Shown one piece after another: positions 16,610 to 27,711 of a stretch of DNA of 64,000 nucleotides. Numbering within the stretch: position 1 is the stretch's first letter; every line of letters starts with the position of its first letter. The DNA is from Gossypium raimondii (taxonomy: Eukaryota > Streptophyta > Magnoliopsida > Malvales > Malvaceae): the NCBI RefSeq assembly GCF_025698545.1, contig NC_068577.1, forward strand, positions 7,951,501-8,015,500. The letters run 5' to 3'. The notes below the pieces were generated by a model. The model ran no database searches. It saw only the letters and a list, made by a program, of their open reading frames with translations, and was not told where the DNA came from. The position numbers and the translations under genes were made by a program.

Positions 16610-18780
16610 GCAATCGACGGAGGCCCGGAACCCGACTCTGAATCCGCCCTCCTCCTCCGCACATTCCTAAAACCAGAAGACAAATTCAATTTGGGCTACA
16701 TCATCTACTTCACTTTGGGCGTTGGCTTTCTCCTCCCATGGAATAGCTTCATCACTGCCGTCGATTTAGGATGTTCATGAGCGATATCGTACAGAGTCCC
16801 ATTCTGAAGCTGCTGGGCGCTTTAATGAACGTTTTTTGTTATCTCTTGCATCATGCAAAGCCTGTGTGGTCATGGATGATGAGCTAAATATATTACCAAT
16901 TTCATCTCATATAAAATCAATAACCCAGCCCAGTTAATGAGGTATCTATCGACTTCTTTATTGAGTATGGGTCGATTGGAAATGTTCGTGTTTTGTATCT
17001 GTGTATCATGATTCTAGAAACTATAAACATTTTTTGTAGTGCTATAGGAAACTTTAATTTAACCTTTTGTTTACAACCACATTTTCCAACATTCAATAGA
17101 AAAGTTACAGAGAATGTGAGTGCCAGAGAAATCTTTGAAGTAACTGTTTCTTTGGCAACCACATTTCATCAACATAAGTTAGGAAAGTCACTTGGGAATG
17201 TGAAGGCATTTTTATGCTCAGTAACTTTTCGACTCGATTGGCAAAAGGACCTCAAGGGTTGTCGAATCTGAAGGGACTCAAGAATTTAAAACAAGAACTA
17301 AGTGAGGATTTTCCTGTTGGTCCTTTGATAAAGAAGTGTTGTACATCGGATCGTAGGAACCAGTATCTCCTTTACTATTTTCGCATGTGGCTAACAAATT
17401 TGGCTAACTTTTTTTGGAATATTTGATGGGTATATTTTTTTCTAGGGAAAAGTCGTTGTTACATTTCTTGATGCAATTTTGGACAAGAGCTGACAGAAGT
17501 TTGCTTGCTTTGCTTGTCTTTCGTGGTCGTGGGAAATCACCCTTTTCGGCTTAGCAATCATTGGTGCTATTGTCTTTGGGTAAGATGAATTTATGTTATG
17601 AAAATCTTTTACCTTTTATATAATTTCCTTTTCTTGTTTCCATTTCATCTTTGTTCAATCTAATGAGAGAACTTATTCTAATAGGTACTTAAAGGAGTCA
17701 TTAGTACTTGAAAGTTGCCTTGATTCGCCAGGTATGTAATAAAGCTCTTGATGACACTATGAACTCTGAATCTTGAACCACTTGTAACATTTTTCCTCTA
17801 CCACACATGGTCTATGGCTATGCTTTTTATATGGTGTAATAGAAATTAAACCATAGTTACTATTAGTACCCATGTGGTCAGTAGTTTCACTTGAATATTC
17901 CTGGATACAAAATTCATTTCTTTCATTTTTTATCTTTTGTATTGAATCATATTATATGAAGAACTGTGTTGCTTCCTCGTCTAATGAAATTTTAATTTGT
18001 CAAATTGTTGGGCGCAGGGGTCCTTGTTTCAATGCTAAGGATCCTAACCAAAGCTGTATTTCCACAATGTGCTGATGGCTTGAGAAAGAGTGCCTACCTT
18101 TACTTTTTTACTAGCATTGTGTTTATGGTCATATGCATAGTCTTGTACAATGTGGCACACAAACTTCCGATTATGCAGTACTATGAGGAGTTAAAGGTCG
18201 AGGTCATAAGGAGGAAAAGGAGAAAAGTCCCATGACCGGCCTGTTTGGAGAGCAACCTTGTAGAATATAGTAGGAACAGTCAAGTGGTATGGATTTAGGA
18301 TCGTCCTCATATATGTTGTGACTTTATCAATATTTCAGGATACATCATGAGGATGTGCACTCATTGGTTCTCAAGGACCTGTATCCGGTCCTCCTTATAA
18401 CAAAGCTACAATGTGTTTGACTGGTTGGCAAATCGTTGATCGCAGTCTATCTCCTTGAAAATGCAAAGGTTGCTATTTCCGCTTGTGTTGTGAGGTTCTC
18501 GTTCTTTCCTCTCTTCATAGGTTGCTTGCACGGCCCTCGGCTCTTCCGAACGAGTTTCGGTCTCAGCATCGACTTGCCTTCTAAGTCTAACTAATGGCTA
18601 CTTGACAAGTGTGTTAATGATCATGGCTCCCAAATCGTCCGGATACAACACGCAGAGACTTCGCATCGTTATGGTGTTGTTTCTAGTAGTTGGTCCGCAT
18701 CGGATCACCATAGCTTGGTTCGGGTCATCGATCATCACCAAGATCTCTCCAACAGTGGCGCTATGAATTTGTGCTAATGA
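16610..18780 (+). pseudogene. Equilibrative nucleoside transporter (ENT) pseudogene fragments
   Basis: 16610-16765 encodes 52 in-frame residues, including [19 protein letters not shown] then [12 protein letters not shown], the hallmark first transmembrane segment of plant ENT proteins. Frames at 18018-18235 give GVLVSMLRILTKAV...GLRKSAYLYFF...VICIVLYN, and ~18440-18720 gives KSL.AVYLLENAKVA then VVRF.FFPLF.GCLHGP and LTNGYLTSVLMIMAPK, all ENT C-terminal helices. An AG acceptor before 18018 suggests an intron-bearing genomic copy, not a retrocopy. The middle is largely missing or unrecognisable: the VD at 16765 runs straight into unrelated sequence. The C-terminal part contains stops (for example TAG after VRVE-like residues near 18270) and frame changes. 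ENTs carry nucleosides across membranes with eleven helices; this copy cannot. Confidence 0.8.
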
Positions 18781-19144
18781 TGTTTTTACCTTTGTAAAGT
18801 TTATCTAAAAGCCGTTGTTTGTAGCAGTGTTTTTCTTCAAATTGTATGATGAATATCGTGCTCAAGTGTGCATATCTGCTTTCAATGTATGCCTGTATCT
18901 TAAAAACATGAAAAGAAAAATGGAAACATTTGGCTATTATCTGCTTTTAGTCTAGTTTGCTTCCATTGGATGTTGCAACAAATATAGTTATAGAGTTTAA
19001 ATAGGAAAATTGGAGTGAGCTACGGTATTGAATTTCTATGATGTTGCAAACAAATATAGTTATAATATATTTAATAATAATTATGTTAATTTATATTTTA
19101 CAAGATCATATATTATGATTTGAGCAAATTCATATAAGAATATT

Positions 19145-19456
19145 AATTATTAAGAATTTTATTAAATTATATATTTTAATTAAAATATATTTAATAATAA
19201 TTATGTTTAAATATGATTAAATTATTTATTATTGATATTAATAATCTTATTAAAATTTAAATAACAATAACAATAATAATTTACCAAAACAAATTTCGCT
19301 AATTATTAAGAATTTTATTAAATTATATATTTTAATTAAAATATATTTAATAATAATTATGTTTAAATATGATTAAATTATTTATTATTGATAATAATAA
19401 TCTTATTAAAATTTAAATAACAATAACAATAATCATTTACCAAAACAAATTTATGC
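19145..19456. repeat. 156-bp tandem duplication inside the TIR element
   Basis: The segment beginning 'aattattaagaattttatt' occurs at 19145 and again at 19301, and both copies end in 'accaaaacaaattt'. Copies are nearly identical over 156 bp, with one or two differences, implying a recent duplication. It is AT-rich and non-coding. Confidence 0.9.
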
Positions 19457-19669
19457 TAAGGGTATTCTAGTCATTTTAGTTTTTTCCATTATGCTATTAC
19501 ACCTCTATTCCATTCAACCAAACACAAGATTACTATTACGCCTTTATTCCATTACATTCAACCAAACATTTGATTTGCTATTACACCTCTATTCTATTAC
19601 ACCTCTAATCCATTACACCTCTAATCCAATACACCTCTAATCCAATACAGCGAACCAAACGTGCTCTTA

Positions 19670-20084
19670 GTATGTTTAAATAAAATCAGTTGACTTTTTA
19701 TTGTGCAGGAGTGGTTGAAAATCAATCATAATTGATTTAACTGACTCAATTGGTCAACTCGTTATCAATTTTATTGGTAATTAATTTTGTTAATTATGGT
19801 TTAAGTTAAGTCAATTGGTTGCCAAATTATTAAATATTTAGAAATATATAGTTATATACCAATAATTGTATCATAAATATTTAGAATACAGGTGCTTATA
19901 AAATAACATTTAATTTAAATTTTGTATAGATACAACTTGGGTGAAAAAGCTTTTTGCATTAAGATATAAAAAATTATATTACAATAAAAATAAGATTTAA
20001 TTCACGATTTGGTCCCTAAAGTATACCTATTTTTCACTTTGATACTTAAATTTTTTATCTCAATTTGATACCTAAAGCATACTT
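19670..20084. other. AT-rich intergenic
   Basis: Contains repeated 'agttgactt/ttggtcaa' stretches and a 'tttggtccctaaagtatacc' segment (20010-20080) often seen in plant intergenic repeats. It leads into the large palindrome. No gene. Confidence 0.5.
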
Positions 20085-21276
20085 GGTTATATTTTTTAGT
20101 TCATTTTTGACAAATGTTAAAAAATATTATAGCCAATCACAAAGCGTCATGTGGTGTCTTTATGTAAAAATTAAATATTTTATTTTTCTAAATGTACATA
20201 CACATTAAAAATATAAAAATTGAAATAAATATATATTATTTAGAAAAGACATAAATTATAAAATATATATAAATAAAATTAAAAATGATAATTGAAAATA
20301 TATTAGTTGAAATTAATAATATTATTACAAAAATTGTAAAAAGATTAAAAGTAATTTTTATAAAATATATAATTATAAATTTCTAAAAGAGTATTTGAAT
20401 TTCAATTTTCTTTTTGCAATTACTTGAAATTTAAATATATTTTATTTTTTTAAATTTATCAATTTTAAATATTATTTTAACTTTTAAAGTTTAAAATTAT
20501 ATATTTTAGAATTTTATAAAAATTATTTTTAAATTATTTTAAACTTTTATATATATTATATATGATTTATTTTACATTTTTAATCAATATAATATATAAT
20601 ATTAAAATAAAAAGAACACAAGGTGTATTCTAATAGTGCCACACGGTCGGTCAATGCTGGTCAACGATCGATAAACCAAAACACTTTTTACTTTGACTGA
20701 CCATTGACCGGTGTTGATTGGAGCATTGACAGGCCACGTGGCACTATTAGAATACACCATGTGTCCTTTTTTTTTAATATTAAATATATTATATTAATCA
20801 AAAATGTAAAAAAATAATATATAATATATAAAAAAGTTTAAAAAAATTATAAAATTCTAAAATTTATAATTATAAACTTTAAAATTAAAATAATAAATAA
20901 AATTGAAAAATGTTATAAAAATTTTAAAAAGTATCTTATAATACCTTTTTATAATTTTGTAAAAAATGAAAGAAATTACATTTTTTATAATTTTTACAAT
21001 TTTTTACATTTTGTAATAATATTATTAATTTCAACTATTTTTTCAATTATCGTATTTTTAAAATTTTGTTTTAAATTTTTTATAATTTATATGTTTTTAG
21101 ATTTAAATATATTTTTCTGAATTTTTATATATTTATTTCTTTTTTATATTTTTAATATGTATATACATTTAATAAAAGAACATATTTATTTTTTATATAA
21201 AGACGCCTATGTAGCACTTTGTAATTGGTTATAAGATTTTTTTAACGTATGTCAAAAATGAACTAAAAATATAACG
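20085..21276. repeat. Long imperfect inverted repeat (1.2-kb hairpin)
   Basis: The left arm (20085-~20665) and right arm (~20700-21276) are imperfect reverse complements. Outer ends read 'gttcatttttgacaaatgtt' versus 'aacgtatgtcaaaaatgaac'. Mid-arm pairs such as 'ccaatcacaaagcgtcatg' face 'tagcactttgtaattgg'. Inner arms 'ggtgtattctaatagtgcc' and 'ggcactattagaatacacc' pair perfectly. The apex holds GTCAACGATCG-type sequence of ~35 bp. Arms are very AT-rich with small indels. There is no coding capacity and no clear target duplication. It is probably a non-autonomous fold-back element or a head-to-head duplication. Confidence 0.85.
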
Positions 21277-21920
21277 ACAATGACAAAATTAACAAAAAAT
21301 AAAATAAAATATTCTACAGTAACTAACGGGATAATTTACCTAAATACTACATAATCTAGTTATTTAATATAATTAATTTATAATAACTATAATATAATTT
21401 AGTTAACTACTTATAAAAATATCTTAAAATCAAAATATCATTATTGTATAAAATTAATTTAAGTTGCAGAATTACAAGGTAAGTGAATTTTTAATTAAAA
21501 CACTAAATACAATAACTAGCAAACATGCTACCGATGTGAATTATATCTAAATTTAATTACCAAATCGTTTTTAAACACGTCCTTACGACATATTTTAAAA
21601 CGAAGTATAGATGGAACATCATTCTAGTTGATATAAAAATTAACAATCGACTGGCTTACACGTTTCGAATGACTCCCTCGACCGACCAAACTAAAAATCG
21701 AAATAACCAAATCACCTCGCCAACACCGCCATATAGACGGTAATGGCATGTTAAGATGCAATGTTGATGGCATACTTTAACGAATCATTCAAAATCCTAT
21801 GTGTAAAGAATTTATTGGAAAGGGGAAAAAACATGGAAAATTATCAAAACACTCATTAGTTTATATGTCTACACCCTACACTGACTGCAATTTCCTTTTC
21901 AATACCTCATATCCCTGAAT
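21277..21920. other. Intergenic; probable 3' UTR of the SETD9-like gene
   Basis: AT-rich sequence without a recognisable gene. The 100-150 bp next to 21921 probably form the 3' UTR of the minus-strand gene. A short GC-richer stretch (21655-21740) shows no pattern I could name. Confidence 0.5.
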
Positions 21921-24345
21921 TTAGCTCCATCTCCGTTGATCCTCCTCTTCGTCGACGGGAGTATACCATGACGGTCTTCGTTTCGAGTTACTTAACCTGT
22001 AGTTCAACAACACTTCTTCATCACAAAGTGCTGTAGTAGCCACCAATACAAGAGTCTTCAAAACCGGACCATTTGACTCGCTGTTTCTCGAACCCCATCT
22101 GAACCAAAAACTGCCGAATCTCCTCATGTTTACTTCTTCAGCGTTTCCAAATGATAAATTTGGAATGTAAGCTCTCATGTCTTTCTCAGTCAGTGGGAAG
22201 TCGTAAGGACAGATCATCACGTTCGGCACCGTATCTTTAGCAGGGTGATTGGCAAAATGAGCCAAGGCTAAAGGGTTCCTACGTTCCAAAACTTCACCGT
22301 TCCCCACTCGCGAGCTCTCCAAAGGCTTGCTAAGCATTTTCCAAAGCCGATCCGAGCCTTTCTCTGTTGCATCCCTGTTGAGCTTTGCATCTAGCATTTT
22401 CGATCCATCCCATAATTCACGTGCTTCACCTCCAAAACCCCAAGGTTGGGCATTGATGACAGTCCCATCGTATCTCGTTATCAGATACGTGTTTTGTGCA
22501 TCGACTCTTGGGTATCCAGGAATGTATCGGTAATAAGCCGGGGAATATATAACACCAGGGTATATGGCAATTACAGATCCAACAGTAGCTTCACCATTCA
22601 AAAATAAACCTTGTCCAGCTTCGCTGTGGGGTATTTGCGACTGTTTGACATCAAGAGTGTACCCAATGGAATCCTTCAACCTCTGTGAGAGTTCGGTGCG
22701 TTTTAATGGCCTTGTCTTAGGAACATCTGCACTGAAAAACCATCAATAGTTAGAACCAAGGACATCATCAACAGCAGGGCCTTCCTTTAATCACTACTAT
22801 TATTAGTACGAAGTGGAAACTCAAGACCAATGACACATAGATTAAAGTCAAACAACAGATATCCCGAAGGCATGTATGATAGAAGCCAAACAACACATAA
22901 AAAGATTCATATTCGAAAAAACATGTTGCCATTTCATTTCATCTATGACAAATCATCAATAGTAAGAACCGAGGACATCATTGTGACATTTTTAATGGCC
23001 TCTGTGAGAGTTCGGTACGTTTTAATGGCCTTATCTTAGGAACATCTGGACTGAAAAACCATCAATAGTTAGAACCGAAAAGAACATCAGCAGCAGCAGG
23101 GCCTTCCTCTAATCTCTGTTATACAAAGTGCAAACTCAAGACCAGCAGCATATACAATGGAAGTCAAACAACAGATATCCCAAAGGTATATACGTTCAAA
23201 GCCAAACAATGGATAAAAAGATTAATATTTGAAAAAACTTGTTGCTATTTCATTTCATCTATGAGACGATGACAAATTTAGCAACGATGATAAACTTTAG
23301 TTAAACTGTTTGTATTTCATATTATTACAACCAAAATAAACGAAAAATATACTCACCAGGATGGTTATTAGTTGGGCCGTTCCTCCCAATAGCAAAACTG
23401 AGACCACTTCGGGAAGGAGTAGCTTTGGACTGAGATTCTTGCGGCTCGTTGACATCGAGAAGGATTGCATCCATTACAGTGCAGAGGTTTTTAATTTGAT
23501 TATGAATATTTTCCTGCACTTGCTTCTGTTGGTCGGCAAATGAGGCTTTACTAGCCATGTCGATGATCTGCTCCGCATCAGCCTCATCCACATTCTTTCC
23601 CAAATTATTGTAACTGAACATTGCACAAGCAACATTTTCAGGTAATCAAAATATTGAACTAAGAATAATGACAATGAATAGACCAGTCAATCAAGCAGGT
23701 TGTGTTGATTTTGAGTCGGGTCAACATGAGTTGGAACCAATTCAAAATTTAATATTTTCAAATCATTTCAAGTGCCTATCAGCTTCGGTTCGTTTTAGGT
23801 TACAGTAAGTTTGCCACTCAGATTTCCAGGTCAAGTCGTTTCAGGTTTTATCGAGTTTGACACTTGATTTGGGTCCTTTCAGGTTTCCGGTTCAAGTCAT
23901 TTCAGCTTCGGGTTATTGAATTTTTATAATCAAATCAGACTGAGTAAGATTAATCAGGTTGCGTTTTCAGATAAAATTTGATAACTCTAATAATGAATGA
24001 GAGGATGGGTATGGATGTGGGAGACCACTAACCTGGTATACATAAAAAGGCGGTTAATGTCAACTTCAAACTGGAGTTTCCTTGGGTCCTTAGTAAATCT
24101 GGGGCTTCTTGCAAAGGTTCTCACAGCCTGGAACATCAATAGAGAAAAAAAAAACATTTATTTGATGCACAAAAATGGACTGATTTAAACTCCACCATTG
24201 ATTCATCAATACCCAATTTCACAAACGACATAAATCCGATGCACGATATCACAATTGATGGGCAAAAAAAAAAAAAGGCATAATCTGTTCAGCTACTTGA
24301 GAAAAGGGTAGTTACATCTTGGAATTTGTTGAGAAAAGAAGCCAT
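21921..24345 (-). CDS. SET domain protein, SETD9-like
   Basis: Four exons join in phase to 395 codons: 24316-24345, 24033-24127, 23357-23613, 21921-22726. The start [10 protein letters not shown] lies at 24345. The N-terminal half is helical ([14 protein letters not shown]...). The C-terminal half matches the layout of animal SETD9 as I recall it: [21 protein letters not shown], a [20 protein letters not shown] segment, [12 protein letters not shown] for the usual SET NH-loop, [19 protein letters not shown] and a terminal [10 protein letters not shown] that resembles the SET 'GEELxxNY' motif. The expected role is lysine methylation using SAM, but no substrate is known to me. The NHxC-type motif is HFANHP here, so catalytic competence is uncertain. 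Intron 3 holds a copy of the exon-4 start, and intron 2 a hAT-like insertion. Confidence 0.87.
22681..23275. repeat. ~275-bp direct duplication spanning an exon edge
   Basis: 22681-22956 and 23000-23275 are alike at an offset of 319 bp. Each starts 'ctctgtgagagttcggt', runs through 'gttttaatggccttrtcttaggaacatct', and continues through 'actgaaaaaccatcaatag' to 'catttcatttcatctatga'. The first copy includes the 5' end of SETD9-like exon 4 and its acceptor. The second lies wholly in intron 3 and keeps an AG at the equivalent acceptor. Confidence 0.88.
23679..23989. mobile_element. hAT-like non-autonomous element in an intron
   Basis: A 311-bp unit with ends TAGACCAGTCAATC and, inverted, TAGAGTTATCAAAT. 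It is flanked by near-identical 8-bp duplications ACAATGAA (23671-23678) and ATAATGAA (23990-23997). Eight-base duplications and TAG-type ends fit the hAT superfamily. The interior has repeating 'ttcaggtt..ggttcaagtc' segments and no coding capacity. It sits in intron 2 of the SETD9-like gene, between exons 23357-23613 and 24033-24127. Confidence 0.7.
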
Positions 24346-25199
24346 TGCCAAAGCAGCAGCTAACAAGAACCCTAGTGAAAGTCTGAGACTTTTAAGCTTT
24401 GCTCAGCTTAGAGACGCGAAGGTGGAAGAAAGTCGATTAAGGAAAGTCCCTATTTCCCAATTTTGGGGACCTTTAGGTTTGTGCTCTGTTTGGGCTTGAT
24501 TGAGTTTAAACATAGGTTCCAATTCCATGGCTTTTCATCTCCTTTTAAGGAGTATCGGGCTTGCCTGAGGCTCGAAAGCAATGTTTTTACCATCGGATTG
24601 CTGGTTAGGGAAGTTAAATCACGCATTCTCGAATCCATCGGTTGATCCCATTTAATTAAATAAAATATTTAAAAAATTAACTCAATAGAATTTTTAACTC
24701 GGTTCAATAAATTCATATCAATTTAAGTTTAACTTATTTCTCTAAATCAATACACTAATTAATTTTTGATCTAATCAATCCAATCAGTTGATCTAATCTA
24801 ATTCCAATAACATTGTTTGAAAAATTATTTTTAATGATTTTGATTAGAAATACAAAATAATCATTGAATATAATTAAATTAGAATGACTTTTAAATAATA
24901 TTCAAAAGATACAAAATTATATAAAATTAGCTCATTGGTTTATCTTAATCTCTTTTTAAAATTATTTTTGGAATTATATGTTTAATAATTTAGTCATTGA
25001 TTTTGTTTATTTAAACTAATTTATTTTAAGATAAGTATTTAGAAATGAAAATAAATTAGTATTGACTAAGTGGAATTTTGTATTAGTCATTTTACTATGC
25101 ATAAGTTATGAATTTAGTTTCTATACTCTAATTTGATCAATTTTAGTTTTGCTCTTTTTAAAATCAAACTTTAGTCCTAACTCGAATGGTAACAGTTCA
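24346..25199. other. 5' flank of the SETD9-like gene, then AT-rich intergenic
   Basis: 24346-24470 is the probable promoter and 5' UTR. 24450-24645 is a GC-balanced patch open in both directions, without a recognisable product. Beyond that the DNA is AT-rich. The 25080-25230 stretch resembles the widespread 'tagtttctatactctaatttgatcaattttagt' intergenic repeat also seen near 61770. Confidence 0.5.
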
Positions 25200-27711
25200 A
25201 TTTGTTAGGTCAAAATTTTCTACTAATCTTCCAAATACCAACCAAATATTCATACAAATACATAACTTTTAACTTTAAAACTCCAAATCAACTATAGGAA
25301 CATATTCAAACATAATTTCTAACATTTGCATAAGATCACAACATGTACAACTTAACCATTTGAAACATTTAGCTAAGTGTCCCTAGGTACATGTTACAAG
25401 ACAAAAATGAATGAACTATACAAACTTTATTGAGTCGTAAACGACGGTTTGGATGTTGGCTTCAATTCTCAGGGCTTTGAGGGGTACCTAAACCTACGCA
25501 CGAAGAAAACAAACCATACGCTGAGTAATAAGGCTCAGTAGTACATCTATGATTCAATATATAAACATATAATCTAACATTAACAGTATGCTTTAAGACA
25601 AATCATGCATTTATGTCCTCAATATCTAACCAAACCATATTCCAATTTGTCAATCATGCTTCATTATCAATCTACATGTATAAGCATACTAATATGTTAT
25701 CAACCAACCTATTCAACAATGCACAAAAATGTTCAATTCCAATTTGTTCACCAATCATACAATACATTTAAGAATCAAACACACACATTTATGTAATTAT
25801 ACCATATGCTATTAACATAATACTATTCATGTTTCATGGCTATCATCTATTTATTTTGATTTCATACCATACAATTCATTTCTGGAGCTTATCGACTTAT
25901 TCTTTTTCGTTTAGGGCTATAGGGCTCATTTCAGCCAATTCGCATGTTAGATTACATGCTTTTCTCAATCTATAAACCATATATGTATATACAATCAATT
26001 CCATATCATTACCAATTTCATTTTCGACATTATATATCATTTATAACCCCTATTAACTTGAATCAGACTCGAATGGATACTCAGATCGTCCAACCAACTC
26101 ACCAAACTAGCATCGAAGTGCATCATCAGATAAACTAAAGTAGGGGTAACTGGCACGTAAACTACATGATAGCGCATAAAGTGCATATTGGCATACGAAG
26201 TGCATCCTGGCACACTAAGTATGTACTGGCGCACAAAGCACATATTGGAACAAGAGGTGCTTCTTGGTGCATAAGTGCATAATCCCATACTTAATTCAAT
26301 CATATGGTATGCCAACTATATCCAACTCATCTCGACTAGTTAATAGGGTATCAATATTCAATTCATTTTTACAATTTAGTACACATACCATTTCTCAATC
26401 ATTTTCACTATCACAATCCAATTCATTAACATATCACATGTAATTCATATCATTCAATACATATTTTCACCCAATCCCATAACACATATCATATTTCAAG
26501 CAATTCATGATATTTTACATTTTATTCACTTTAGTCCTCTATTTCAGTAATCCATATTCAAGCTCAATCCAATGGTTCAATGTATCACTATATACCCACC
26601 TTGACAATCCCATATGCAGATAACATGAAAATGCAATCAATTAACATGGCCTTAAATTATAAATGTACAAATCGAGATTTCACGCATCACTCGTCAACGA
26701 TTTTCGCTTTTCCTTTCCCTCTTGGTAGTTTGGTGTTGTCGTTAATTACGAGTAATCACAAAATATATCATACAATCAATTTCAAACCAATTTAGAATCA
26801 AATACCAAATTACATAGATTTTTGCAAATTATTCAATTTAGTCCCTAAAACTTGGACAAGCATAACTTCCAATTTAGGACCTCGGATTAGAATCTGATTT
26901 CACCATGGCTCATTAGGCACCTTCTATTTTCTATCCCTACCAATATTTCAGAATAGTTTTGTATTTAATTTTATTTGGTCCCTAATGTATGAAAGTATAA
27001 TTAAGCATTACAGTTTAATCCTTTTCATAGTTTAAGCTTAATTTCTAACAATTTCACACAAATTTCATTCAATTCTCAACAATGAAAACTTTCAAAACTT
27101 TTAACAGTTTTACAAATTAGTACATGGGCTAGTTAAACCAAGCTCTCATGATATCAAATATATAAAAATTAATGGAAAATAGCTAAGAACTTGCCTAAAA
27201 ATGGTGGTCGAATGTGTAAAGCTTTCAAAAGCTTTCTCCCATGTCTTTTAGGGTGGACGATGGTGAATAGATGAAAAAGAAGATGTTTTATCATATTTTT
27301 TCATTATCTTAAGTATATATAGTTAGTTTAGTTTTAATTAAACTTAATTAATTAACTTAATCATAACTAATTAATCACTAATCATCAATTACTTTAATCT
27401 AATGGTAATTAACATCACATCCCACTATCCTCCATTTAAAGTTGGTCTATTAGCTATTTTAGTCCTTTGGATAATTGTTATTTAAGTCCCTAAATCTTAA
27501 TTTAATTAAAAATCTATAGCGATTGAACTTTTACGATTTAGTGTCTGAGCCATAATTACTCACAATTTCGGCTAAATCACTTAACCAAATTTCAATTCAT
27601 GTATACCCTAACTCTGTAAATATCCTTATTTAATATTTACTGACTCGATTTATGAAAAATTAAGGTCTTGAAACTACATTTTTCAACACCATTGAAAATT
27701 AGGTCATTACA
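25200..27711 (-). mobile_element. LTR remnant (gypsy-type), minus orientation
   Basis: A non-coding block ending at 27711 in AGGTCATTACA, the reverse complement of an LTR start TGTAATGACC. It contains an array of ~26-bp units (26130-26290) and landmarks shared with the block at 1-5861, such as 'cttaattaatcactaatcat'-type AT tracts and a 'gctttctcccatgtctttt' segment. The left edge is uncertain. No internal protein domains or second LTR are seen. A fossil fragment or solo LTR. Confidence 0.6.
26130..26290. repeat. Degenerate ~26-bp tandem array
   Basis: Successive units of the type 'ggcacacaaagtgcatatt' (for example 'ggcatacgaagtgcatcct', 'ggcgcacaaagcacatatt') run six or so times with many mismatches. 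The array is part of the surrounding LTR remnant. Confidence 0.75.

Larger units (their letters stand above)
16354..19666. mobile_element. TIR DNA transposon (PIF/Harbinger-like) carrying gene sequence
   Basis: Ends CACTGTGTTTGGTTCAATGTA (left) and, inverted, GAGCACGTTTGGTTCGCTGTA (right) match at about 15 of 21 positions. They are flanked on both sides by TTA (16351-16353; 19667-19669), the target duplication typical of PIF/Harbinger and Tourist elements. Subterminal GTTTGGTT / AACCAAAC motifs recur at ~16433, ~19511 and ~19567, with several 'attacacctctaatcc' units near the right end. No transposase was recognised, so it is non-autonomous. Its interior (16610-18780) resembles a nucleoside transporter gene. 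Alternative: two separate small elements flanking a pseudogene. The gene-capture reading is favoured by matching outer ends and target duplication but is not proven. Confidence 0.6.

Noticed and set aside
17872-18075. 67-codon plus-strand frame
   Set aside because: Wrong-frame shadow running into the ENT pseudogene exon; the ENT-like frame is the neighbouring one.
24450-24645. Open frames on both strands upstream of the SETD9-like gene
   Set aside because: Mutually overlapping frames without homology; likely 5' flank of the gene.
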